Origin: Diploscapter coronatus
Lineage: Eukaryota; Nematoda; Chromadorea; Rhabditida; Rhabditidae
NCBI GenBank assembly: GCA_964036155.1
Contig: OZ038423.1
Span: 39,819,249-39,883,248, forward strand
DNA length: 64,000 bases
Direction of reading: 5' to 3'
Shown in pieces: positions 25,088 through 37,063 of this stretch (positions are counted from its first letter, which is position 1; every line of letters begins with the position of its first letter). Below the pieces are notes generated by a model, which had not been told where the DNA came from, made no database searches, and saw only the letters and a list, made by a program, of their open reading frames with translations. Both the position numbers and the translations under genes were made by a program.

Positions 25088-27501
25088 ATGAGGTTAATTA
25101 TTGAGCCGAAGGATTCCTTGCTTCATGAAGACGTGAAGATCGTGGCTGAAGATCTCGAACCTAATGCCAACTACCTGTTTGTCATGAAGTCAGTCAATTT
25201 TATAAATCTATTTTTTGAAATATTTGTCAAAAATGACTTCAATAATAACTTGAATTTATCGTCGATTTTTCGGTATTACGATTTTCGAAGATCATCTTAA
25301 TTTATTTATCTTCTATATAGGGATGTTTTTCTTATAAATAACTACCAGGCGATAAATGCAAATCCTTCTCATGTCATTTTCTCGAAGATAATGATTCAGA
25401 ATGCTTCATCATGTCGGTACGTTTTATGCCAAAGGTGTCTATAATTCTGGTGCAACTGGCGTCATCGATCTGCATGTCAATCAGCCAATTCGGGGATCTT
25501 ATTCAGGTGATTTTTTCATGAGACCATGAATTTAGTGCCTAAATTATAGGATCAAATCCTCAGGCACTGTTTCAAGTTCAACAAAGGACTGATAATGTGA
25601 GGCCAGGACAATATTGCACGACATCACCTCCTGAGCCGTATATCTACGAATTAGAGTAATCGTTATTTTTCTGAGACGAGTTATATTTTGAGATTCAGAA
25701 TTCGAGATGCCGTCGGTGAAGTCGTGTGGACTGAAAAGGACATAATTAAGAGATGGAAGCACCCGGCTGTAACGAGAACTGAAATTGAAGTCGACGAAAT
25801 TCGGGGGACATTATTCAAACCTCCAGGTAAAACTTTTAAGTTGACATTTTGATAAAATTTCATCGTGTCGTCATGTGCTACTTATCATCGTTTTTCCAAA
25901 TTTCCTATCGCTCATGCACATCTAAAAATTGACATAAAATAATAAAAAAGATGCAAAATTTATCTGATAATAATTGTTAAAATATGCAGGCGATGGTCCA
26001 TTTCCTTCGATCATAGATATATCAGGGACGGGAGGAGGCTTGAATGAACACAAGGGGGCTGCACTGGCCAGCAGAGGATTCTGCGTCTTCTCGCTCGCCT
26101 TCTTCCAGTACAAAGATCTCATCAAAGAAATGAAACACTTGGATATCAATTATTTCAAGGTTTTCAACTAATTATAGCTGGATGAAAATATCACTTCTGG
26201 CAAAATGAAATATCTTCCTTACCGCAATCGTATTTTCTTCTTCGTTTCTTAGGACGTTGCCAAGAAGTCCTGCCATTTCTGAATCATCCTAAATTATTAT
26301 CACATCTGAAAGAAGTTTTCATTTATTTCAGAAGGCGATCAAATGGTTTGTCTCATTGCCATTCACTTCCGATCGAATTGGTTATCAAGGAGTTTCATTC
26401 GGTGGATTGCTCGTCCACATTCTTGCTGCCAACTGTCCAGAAGTATTATTGCCAAAGAAATGATTCATCAGAAGTGATATTGAAATTTTAAAGATAATAG
26501 CCGTATCTTCAATCAACGGTTCAATTGTCCTGGACAGCGTTCTAAGTTTGAAAGATGGCGACAAGAAATTTCCTTGTGGAATGTATGTGATTTTTGTTTT
26601 ACTTGGCTTAATGATGTTGGAATGGAAAGGAGTTCCAACTCCGATTCTTCAAAATTCGATCCTATTTTATTCATCATGAGGATAATGAAGACCAGATACG
26701 ATGATGTTATTTCAGTACTGACTACAAAAAGGTCTATTATCTGAACGGCCACATGTGCTACGACAAGGCTGTGAAGGAAATCAAGTTCACATCGGAAGCA
26801 GAAATCGCTCTTGAAAACACCGCTAAGGATTGTGCTTTTCGATACACCTGTGCTTTGGATGATTTGTCGACCCCGACAGTTTTCGTTACCAATTACTATA
26901 GGGAACGATTGAAGAAACTCGGTCGTTATGTTGAGGTATCAACCAAGATTCTGTTTTTGGCATCATAATTGAATGGCTATCTTCACTATATCTCTTCTAA
27001 AATTCGAGCCATCTTTCGGAAAAGGAACGTATGAAGTTCTGACTTGATATCGGTTTACGCGAAACTTTGGAAATTTCCAGGAAAAAGAAACAAATTTGTC
27101 TTTAACTTCTAATGAAAGGGAAAAGATCGTGAACTTCGCTTCGAATTCGAGACGTCGAAGAGCAAAATTTTTGAAACTACAATCTCGACTTCTCATTTTT
27201 AACTCCGCGCGATTCCTTCCGAAACAGACTATCTTGGCTTATTTTGATTTTTCAGGTAGATATGGCTTCGGGTGGTCACTTAATGGACCCTCCGTGTTTC
27301 CCGATTCATTGTACGGTTTACTCCAAACTAATTGATAGTATGCAAGCCTACGGAGGAGAGCCCTCACTTCACGGATACAGTCAATACCTGGTCTGGGAAA
27401 GAACCATCAAGTTTTTCAAGAAATTCCTCGGAGAACCGCCAGAAATGCCTGATTATCGTCAGGACATGAAAGCGAATTCTTCAACTTCCTCAAAAATTTA
27501 G
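25088..27501 (+). CDS. BAAT/ACOT-type acyl-CoA thioesterase (alpha/beta hydrolase)
   Basis: Nine exons, 25088-25188, 25400-25506, 25550-25655, 25699-25826, 25990-26159, 26332-26442, 26494-26582, 26716-26935 and 27256-27501, give 425 aa, the usual ACOT1/2-BAAT length. The N-terminal beta-sandwich starts LIIEPKDSLLHEDVKI and includes GVIDLHVNQPIRGSYSG. The hydrolase domain starts near EIRGTLFKPPGDGPFP, followed by DISGTGGGLNEHKGAALAS. The nucleophile elbow is YQGVSFGG with Ser near 226, the acid is in ALDDLSTP (about 319-320) and the His is in ASGGHLMDPP (about 352). Ser rather than Cys at the elbow favours acyl-CoA hydrolysis over BAAT-type conjugation. It probably cleaves long-chain or branched acyl-CoA to free acid; there is no C-terminal SKL peroxisomal signal (ends SSKI). 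AATAAA near 27505 overlaps the 3'UTR. Confidence 0.9.
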
Positions 27502-30500
27502 TAGAATAAATTATTTACGATTTGTATTTTTATGGAAATAGCTTAGGTAAACTTCAATAATATTCGAGAACACCTAAGGAGGTATCCAATTTCGCGAATA
27601 AATTGAATAGGCCTCTCACGAACATTTCTATAGAGTGCAAAGTTGAGAGGACGCGAAAAACAACCTGAAAAATATTCGAAAAATGATAAAAGAAGCCGTC
27701 TCGTTCGCAATTCACAACAAAGAACCTACCTATGTAGGGAAAAAGAAAAGAACTTGAATTTGGAACCGCGAGAAAATGTAATTTGTTTTGCGGATTGGGC
27801 GATAATAGACTACTTGGGAGGTGGGCTGCTGGAGTGCAGGTTCCTGAATTAGGATGCTAAAACTCAGCCGCCGGTGTGAAATGAGAAGAGTGAGAACAGA
27901 AGTCAAATTTTGTTGAATGAAATGATTACATTTATTTCGAGATGTATAAATTCGATGTTGCAATAACTGAACCAAGATTTATTTGATTTTTATTGAGAGC
28001 TTCTAATTAAACTTCAATCGTTCATTAGGCAAGAATAATTTTCTTTAAATGATAGTTCTATTATAGATCGTTTTGAATTTTTTTTGCTTATTCTGATCAT
28101 AGCAATTTCACAGAATTAGCCCAAATCGCAAAATAATATCCAGTAATCTAATATTTAGGAACTCTTGCATTATTCAGTATTTTCCGATTTCATTCTTCAT
28201 TCAGAATCATGCGCATGAGATGTGTATTTGATTATTTACATTTCATCATGCTTTCATGCGATATTGTGATTTATTTCGATACATTTCATAAACCAACGCA
28301 TTACAAATGTGAAGTTAACATTTCGTCGAAATATTATTCATTCTTGACAGTATTTATAGTTGGATCTTCATGAAAGTGATATTAGAACTTGTGCAAAAGT
28401 CTAAATAAATTAAGCCCTATTCAATAACTAAACAACCGATATTTTTCATATAAAATTAGAAAAGGCCTAGTTAAAACTCTTTAAAATGTCTAAAAACTAA
28501 CTCCAAGCTTAAATCCACTTCATATGAATTCATCAAAGGCAATTAAAAATTGATAAAATTTCTATATCATTCAAAGCTTCTTCGACTTCAAATTGAAATG
28601 AGATTGAAGCGTGGATAAAATTGGGTAACTTCTTATATCTTCCATATATCGTCAAATATCATTAATAGTAGTTAATTTTTTCATACTTCATTTTCCCTAA
28701 TCTAACCGATCGTGATTAGTGCATTCACTTCTGGAAAATTGCTAGCTAATGAATCTCTACGATTCCGTATTCATTTCATTTTGCGATTATGATTATTTTA
28801 AGCCCATTTCTTAACTCCTCTGAAAGCTATCGTTCATAATTCAGTGTCTTGGAGTGTTTTCAACCCTCTAAAGTGTATTGTTGTGGTGCCTTTGAGATCT
28901 TGAGAAATTCTCAGGCTTTTTGCTTGGAGTGAATTTTTCCTGACCTCACTCATTTCTAGCGTTTTTTCCAAGTTTTCGAGCTCAAATTGACTGGTTTAGC
29001 CTCTCTATGTGATTGCTCATTCGTTTCCCCTCCTTCTCACCTGACTTACCTGATATCAAGAGTTTGGTGAGTTGAGATAATGACTGATCAGCACGATATC
29101 GGAGATTCCTCCAATCAATTCTCCATAAATTATGTTTGTCTCTGCTTGAAACTCTCCTCCCTTCACTTTACACATTTCTGCATTTTCTACTAGTTCATGA
29201 ACACTTCGAAAAGTTATTAGTATTATTCTTTCTGACCTCCAAATGCATATCTTTATCTTTCATGTGAAATTTACTAATTATGAATTAATTCGTTTAGTTT
29301 TCATCAACTAAAATATTACGCACTTTTGCATTTTTCTTATTTTCACACTAGTTTTCAAATACACATCATAATGTCCACCCATGAGCATAGGATAACACGT
29401 AATAAATGATCCACTTAATGGGTGTTTCGTTGTTAATGTGGTGAGAAAAATCTCTAGCCTCTTAAAAAATAATTTCTCTTCTAGATTAACAAAATATTCA
29501 AATGAAAAATACCTTCAAGTTTCATGTGATTCTTCCTGCAGAATTAATCAGCCACAATACTTCATATTTGAATTTTCCTGCAGCACTTTCTCATAATTTT
29601 TCGCTATTTTTCAAATCTTAAGCGAAATTTTCCTAAATTAAACAAACAAAGAATAAATGATTTGGAAAAAATAATGAGTTTTTATCAGAAAACAATTTCG
29701 TGAGATAATCCCTAGTTCTAAAATAATATCGTTTTGTAAGATGAAATGCCCGAAGCTCTGATTACCTTAACGAAGAGTCGCGATTTTGATTCCTAATTTC
29801 TCAGAATTTATATTCTTTATAGCACTGATAAAGCTTTGCATTTTAAAATTCCATATGACTCTTCATTTCTCCAATTATCAATAGCTTGATCTTCATTATC
29901 ATCTCATAAATTATTTTAGCCAAGTTTATGAATTGTCCTGTCATTTTTCTTTGTTACTTCACTTTGCTCCTCCCAATTGCTGACTAATTTGTCCTGCTCT
30001 GCTCGGGACTGATTTATTTCCGTCATGCAGCTGTTTTCTGCGGTCCTCTTCCCAGTTCATTCACTTTCCTCGTCTCCACCCTTTCTCTCCTCCTTTCATC
30101 CTCCTTCCTTCCCTTTCTTTTGCGACCCTTTCAGCAGTCCTTCCCGCTAATCTTCCCCTGTCGTCATCTCACTCAGCCATTCGAACTTCTTACCTGCCTG
30201 CCAAATTATGTATTATTCACAATTAGGATCATTTTGATTGCAGAATTCTGCCAACTTCGTCGTCGCTTTGCTGCATCAAATTGGAGGGCGCCTTGTGGTG
30301 CGCCTAATTGGCCTAAATGATACAAGAACTGACACGACTGCATTCTGAACAAAGTAGCATACTTTTATTAAATAACAAATCAACCCTAAAATAGGGAATA
30401 CTTATCCATAGTGAAATCCATCACAGAACTGAAGCAATAATTTTCTATTTATACCAGCTAAAATCGTAATATAATAGTTGGCATCTTAAACTGACACTAA

Positions 30501-30589
30501 GGTAATTTTGAGCTTTGATAAAAAATAGCATCGAGTTATCTATCCATTCAACAATGATCTTCATAAATCTAGCGAAACATTTTCAGGTG
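27502..30589. other. 3-kb gene desert
   Basis: AT-rich intergenic DNA. A CT-rich stretch near 30030-30125 and short frames near 27643-27852 and 30120-30320 lack motifs or splice partners. TTTCAG ending at 30586 is 3 nt before the channel start codon. Confidence 0.4.
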
Positions 30590-33500
30590 ATGCCAAATCC
30601 AACACATCCAACAGTGGACGACTCGCATCGGCAGCCGATGGAGGGGACTTCTGAAGGACGCAACGGAAACCGAGACGGTCAATTTCGCGCTCGGACAACT
30701 GACAGAATTAGTTGTGACGGGTCTGACAAAGCAGGAAGAATGAGATTACTCCGCTCATCCAGGATCAAACGCAAATCGAGGTTTGTAGAAACTAACTTAT
30801 TGGGTTACTATTGGATAAGCTCCTGAAATAATTATAAAACTAACGATCCCTAAATTCAATGTATTTTCACTATCTCGACAATAAATAGTGGGTGAAACAT
30901 GTATGCTAATTTCTATATTCCAAGAAACTTATTGTATGATCCAACGGCTCGTAGAAAAAGACACCGGGACACCGGGACACCGGGACACCGGTTAGAAAAA
31001 GACACCGGCTTTTTTCTTTTCTTCTCTTGCTTTCTCATACTATTTCTTAGAAAACCCGGTGTCTTTTTCTAACCGGTGTCCCGGTGTCCCGGTGTCTTTT
31101 TCTATGAGCCGATCCAACTGGTTTATGAGCTAGACAAAAAGCTCCAGCATTGAAAAGCTTACGTGCATTCTAGTCTGGATTTCTTCAAGATGTTCATAGT
31201 TTTCAAATTCCCGTAAAATATTCAAAATGGTCGCATCTCCCAATAAGAAAATCACATCTCGAATTACGGAAAAAAAACCAACGAGAGTGGGTGTTTTCAG
31301 ATCTCCACACGAGTCGACGTCAGATGAAAGCTGTTCGGAACAGGATGACAATCTACGCATATTTAGTGTGAGCTTAGTTTCGAATTTATTATTCTTTTAA
31401 AATAATCTAAAATTTAACATCTACGAGCGCAACTTTTTGAGATAAATATAATACGGATTTTCTTCGGGCATAAGTCTCTGCGCATCCTAAAAATTTTAAA
31501 CCCAGCCACATTTACTCGATTTTTATGAATTTTATTAGGATACCACGCCAGTTTGGTATGGCAACGTTAAGTCGTTTGACGTTTTGTTTCAACAAAATTT
31601 GATGTGAGAAGACAGCGAGTTGGGTTTTGAGAGGATTGCAACTTTGCTAGAAAACTTCATCCATCAATCTGATTTATTAGCTGTTCTATTGGAATAACAT
31701 CGAACTCTTTTCATTTTCCGCGAAAAGAACCCGAAAAGTAACATTTATTTTCTTCATGCAGCTAACTGAGCGACTGAATGAATGTAAAACGGAAAAATTC
31801 GAAGGAACGGAGTTAATTTCTCGAAAGACGATGAGCTAATAAAATAATATAGATTAAAATTTAGAAACAACTGTTGAAAATTAGAAGCATTGGAAACTTT
31901 TATTGAATTCGAGGAATTTCCTTGATGCAAGGTCAAATATTTTGAATTTTAGTCCGAAAATTATCATGGAGCGAATTTTAATAGTAGAAGATTTTTATCA
32001 AATTGATTGATTCGTAAATTGCAAAGAATATATTTCGACAATTTTCGTCGTTTAGATTTTGCTTCTCATATGTTTATGATCCAAATATGATAGATGCCGT
32101 TTATTTTTCTTTCAAATTAAAAAAAATTGCAACATTCGGGACCTTAAATTTGGGCACAAAGAATTTGCGGAAAAGGAGATTCAAACTCAATATGTTGCAT
32201 TTTAGAACTAGAAAGACGTGATTTTACTAGGACTTGTCAAAATCGTTACATTTCTATCAGGATAGCATGTGAGTTTTTTTCGAGGAAATACAACTTGAAC
32301 TCATTAAACTTTAGGGTTATTTTCCAAAACAACTTCACTTAACTCATTTACGAGTTTTTTTATCAGCAAATAAGCTCAACTTCGTAAGATGGCTAGAGTT
32401 GAGTTCTAGAAATTTTGATTTTCTTGCACCCCAAATGTTACGCTCTTTTGCTGCACAAATGTTGTGTGAACTTTTAAACGAGTCTTTCGAAGATAAACGC
32501 TTCTAATCCTTATAAAATCTATGAAAGGTCGAAGAAAAAGTCAATTTTAGTGCGTTTTCCGTAAATATGCAATGCTATTCTTCGTTTTCTATTGAATTGA
32601 AATGAAAGAGCAACGAATTTTGCGGTGAAATCTGAATTTGATCGTTGCGTATCAGACGGATAAAATACATTAATCTGGCGAAACGACTACCAAACCTTAC
32701 TTTTTCCTGATAAAGCTGGTTGTCCTGAGTTTCACAGCTGCTTTGCGAGGATAAAAATGAGCTAGCTGAACGACTTGATGATCGAAGTAGAGTGATAAAA
32801 AGTGGTAAGAAAGGAGAAGTTCGAAGAAGCAGAAAGGGAGGAGCAACAGAGAGAAGAGCAAAGCATGTGCGTAAGGTAGAGAGCGCAAACTCTGTCCCTC
32901 TGCAAAATGCGACATCAAATAAAAGTAGTGGTATGGGAATCCAAATTCAGGAAGCAAGCACCCTTTGGCCTCAGAAGGTCATCAAAAACTCAAGCTAAAT
33001 CTATGACAGACCTCATGAAACTGTTCTGTGCCAAAATCGGTCCAAATGGTTGGAGCACACGCAAACACATGACGATTTTGTAAAGGGAAACGATGTTCAT
33101 TTTGAGGTTTAATCTTTTCTATTTTTTCCAAGTCGTACAATTTTTTAATTGGTCAGTGCCTAAGTTACATCTTTGCGGATATTTTGACACCACATTTGCC
33201 CTGATTGAGTGGAATTTGAAGAATCGTTTGCGCTCTCTAGCGTAAGGAAGGCAAATCGCGAAAAGCCCACCAAACAATTGGCGAATGAAAAACCGCGAAA
33301 CCTCGTGAAGGCGAAGGAACGCGAACTTGACTATGAAAAATCAATTATTTGAGCCTGTTTTATGAATAGAGCTTACTGTAACTTATAACTCTAACTTTAC
33401 GAATTTATGAGTTTGAACCTGAATTTGCCTGCGATTATTTGTATTGAAAGATGAAGTGAAATTTCAATAACATTTTAGAAACATTTTATGAAGTGAAATT

Positions 33501-36500
33501 GATTTGATTTCAACTTTTTACACTTATATTAGTGAGAAATGATTTCTTGTTGGAAAAAATCGAATTTCAAAATCTGCTTCAAATTTTAATGCGAAAGTTA
33601 ATGAAGAATGGATCTTGTGAGTATATTGAACAGCAAAATATTTGGATGTATTTCGGATTTAAAGAATAGCGTTCAACCCGAAATCGAATAAATCTTGAAT
33701 AGAAGGAAAACTGATGAAATTATCTTTCGATAAAACGAAGAAGATAAAAATACAAAGTAAGAATGTATTAGAATGAATGTTCAAATTTTGAAAACGAAAA
33801 TCAGAATGATCGAAGAAGATATTTGAGGATGAAACGAACATTTTAGTATTTTTCGGGTTATAATATATTCAGAGTTAATATTTCAGGAAACGACAACCCT
33901 TCACGGACTAAGAGACGTAATTTTGTCAACCTCTATTTGTCTCAAAATCGTGTGGACCATAATTCTATTCTTTGCCCTTTTGCTGACTCTCCAAGGCTGC
34001 TACGAAGTCCTCAAAGAATACAGCAAAAAATCGGTGGTCATCTCATATTTCATCCAGAAAAAAAGTTAGTCCGAGACTATATTGGCATGCAATTTTTCGC
34101 ATACAAAATAACAAACATGATTTATCGCAAGTTATTTTAGCCTCGATGAAGTTGCCGGATTTGATAATTTGTCCGTTCAACCGGTTCAACCTCTCGTATC
34201 TGCAAGAAATGAACATATCCGAGCCTTTGTCGCAATATCTCGAACTGACCTATCCCACAATCATGTATCACAGATTCCAGCTATTACGGGCCGAGGAAAT
34301 TATGGTCAATGTAAATTTGCAAAGATGTTCCTTATAAAACAAAAATTGAGCTTCAGTCGGATCTTTATGACGAACAACTTCAAAGTATTTTGAGGCAAAA
34401 CAATTTGAATTTCTCGGATTTCATACAAAGAGTGAGTTGTGAATCTACTAAATGATGGAATAAACGTTGCAAAATTGCAGGCCTCCTTAAATTGCCCTGC
34501 ATTCTTCCCGCTCCGAGAATGCACCGAAGATGGTTAGTCCAGCTAGAAATCCAATCATATCCTTTTTATTCCTTTTATGCTCAGCTTTTTTTTCCTTTTT
34601 TAAAATTTATCTCCAAAGTTAGAACATGACAAAATGTTTGGGTTTATCCAAAGATGAATATGATTTTAGACGATGAAAGCTGCATAAATCCTTGCTCGGA
34701 AGCCACAGAAATGTACACTTCGGCTGGACGGTGCTTCAGATTCCCTTCATCCATACAGGTGAACCTTAAATTTTACAGAAAAATACAAATTCATGCGAAA
34801 TTTGTGAAATAAGTGGACCTGATTATAATAGGATCGTGCCAACTGCAGTGAAGAATCGTGAAAATAAACATTTGGAAACAAGTTATGCAGACTCAATAAT
34901 TGGCAGTTTTCGATCACTGAAAGTCTTTGGAAGTTTTGTTCATGGTCGAATGAAAAATCTTTTTCTACCGAAATACCTTATCTGAAACATGCAAAGTTTG
35001 TCGATAAATTTTGATGACGATCTTCATCAAGATGCTACTTTATAATAAAATTCCATAGCTAAATAAAAACATTTTCCAGAATGCGTCAGGATATGGTCAT
35101 GGCTACAGCATAATCGTCAACCTGCCCTACGAGCTCTATCACACAGGAGTCAACCAGATTCTCAACGATGGGATTCTCGTCAAACTTGTCGGAGATGGCA
35201 AGGGCGTTAATTACGATATGTCACTCATTCCTGCTGGTAAGTCACTTTTACTTTTGACAAAATGATGGAGATTTGCAGAAATTCGATAAAATTGAAATTT
35301 GAAAAGTCGAAGTTGACCCTCACATTTTCAGGGTCGAAATTCAGTTTACATGCTCTTCCCTGATAAAAAAATGAAAAATTTTTCTGAATTTCGAATCTCT
35401 TTAGAAATAGGACGAGAGAATCTTTAAATTTTCTATTATGACAATAAGCCAGATCGAATATCGATTTTAGGTGTACACGCAATAATTCCCCTAACAGCAA
35501 CTCGGTACGATTTCATGAACGACCCTCCTCGATATGAATGTGAGGAAGATCCACTTGACGCATACAGCTCACTACATTGCTTTGAGGTGAAAAGAAAACG
35601 AAATGTGAGAAGTCATCTGGTAACTTTCAGTCGTGTGTTCATCATGGAATCACTGAAGATAAATGCAAATGCTCTCTCGTAGCTTCAGTCAATCCGAAAA
35701 GATACGACACTTGCACGGCGAAGGTCATCCGCGCCTGCGTCATTCCTGAATTCTACAACCCTGATCAACATCTCCAAATCGAGGTCGGGCAAATCGATGA
35801 TATTTGTGAAAGTCGTTATTTTATGATTATTGCAGAAATGCAACATCAAGTGCAAACCGCCTTGCAAATCCTGGGCGTTCACGAAGCAACTGAGTTATGC
35901 ACCGTTGTCGACAAATATGGTAAGAGATTAAATAATCTAATAAAGATTCATAAAATCATAAATTTCTTTGATCCAATCATGCTATCAATAAACAAAATTG
36001 TTGATCTTTCAGGTTTCTAAACTGACGAATGGAACTCAAAAGGAGTCTTTGAAACGAACGATAATCTTGGACATTTTCTACGAGCAGCTAGAATACACCA
36101 CAATCAAGCACGTCGTTGCAATGCCTCTGCCTTCACTCATCGCTCAAATCGGAGGTGTGAATTTATAATTTTACTCAAGAGGAGTAGTCGTGAATTAATT
36201 TGTAAAAAATTTGGAATTAAAACTTCAAAAACTCTTGATTATACATTTCATCTGAAGATAAATTTGAGATAAAATGGTAATCGACCTGTCTTTCAATTAG
36301 AAGGAAGCTCCATTTATATATTGATAATCTAATTTAGGCCAATTTTCACTGTGGGCTGGCGGGTCGCTCATTTCCCTATGTCAAATCGTTATTTATTGCT
36401 CTAGATTCATTTTCAACAGGCTAGTTTTGAAAAATCTAATATTAGTTTACTTTCCAGTTCTTGCAAATGGGCCGTAAAGTGCAGTCATAATGATCCATTA

Positions 36501-37063
36501 CTCATCCACTCTCATGTGAATTTGCACAGTGTGAATATTCCACTGACTCATCCATCATATAGCCATTTTCTTATGATTATTTTGAATGAGGCGTGCAAGA
36601 TTTCTAACATAGTAATGATTTCTAAATGATCACGAAATATCGATATTCGAAATGAATTTCAATATTCATAGCTTCTTCTTCAGTGATTTTTAACTCAAAT
36701 TCAAGTTCATGATCTTCAACTTGAGGTTAAACTATCGATAGGCTGGAGTCGAAAGTGAATTTTTGTCACTTCAGAAATGCATGAAAGTCTTTCTATCTCT
36801 TTCAATTGTCCAATTTTAGGTGCTCATCGAAATCTTCTTCGTGTGCAAAACGCAAAAGTAGGCGGAAAAGAAGGAGCAGGAATTGTCCTTTGGAAAAATG
36901 CGACAGTGGAGCCACAAAGACGAACAACAAGATATCGAATGGAGGAGTTGAGATGAAGGATAAAAAGTGTGCGCTGATTGAAGAAATAGTGGACGGGGGC
37001 GGGGCTGACAGTCAGTCCTCCTTGTCTGATAAGGGACTGACGACAGAGGAGCAGCTCATTTGA
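30590..37063 (+). CDS. DEG/ENaC amiloride-sensitive sodium channel subunit
   Basis: Fourteen exons: 30590-30780, 31301-31367, 33887-34064, 34141-34304, 34357-34431, 34481-34532, 34670-34758, 35080-35236, 35471-35586, 35631-35783, 35836-35919, 36013-36154, 36338-36419, 36820-37063. They join in phase to 597 aa. The cytosolic N-terminus holds the gating motif TLHGLRD just before TM1 (IVWTIILFFALLLTLQGCY). The ectodomain starts LPDLIICPFNRFN and ends in the Cys-rich CNIKCKPPCKSWAFTKQLSY block. TM2 carries the selectivity-filter-like GGS (GGQFSLWAGGSLISL), then a basic tail KRKSRRKRRSRN. DEG/ENaC trimers are plasma-membrane Na+ channels for touch, acid or peptide signals. Oddities: the usual TM2 Glu aligns with Gln (LCQIVIY), and the last intron needs a GC donor (CAG|GCTAGT). 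Exon 14 read in another frame gives VLIEIFFVCKTQK then a stop, a possible alternative end. Confidence 0.9.
30946..31110. mobile_element. Foldback MITE with internal 8-bp tandem repeats
   Basis: A 165-bp element in DEG/ENaC intron 1, bounded by GATCCAAC at 30938-30945 and 31111-31118 (8-bp target duplication). The arms begin GGCTCGTAGAAAAAGACACC and, as reverse complement, GGCTCATAGAAAAAGACACC. Both contain tandem ACACCGGG units, about four on the left and three on the right, then TTAGAAAAAGACACCGG. The centre is CT-rich. No coding capacity. The 8-bp duplication suggests hAT mobilisation. Confidence 0.85.
31368..33886 (+). other. Large intron 2 of the DEG/ENaC gene
   Basis: A 2.5-kb intron between the cytosolic N-terminal exon and the TM1 exon, much larger than the gene's other introns. 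It is AT-rich with a purine-rich patch at 32790-32890. No nested gene or element identified. Confidence 0.5.
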
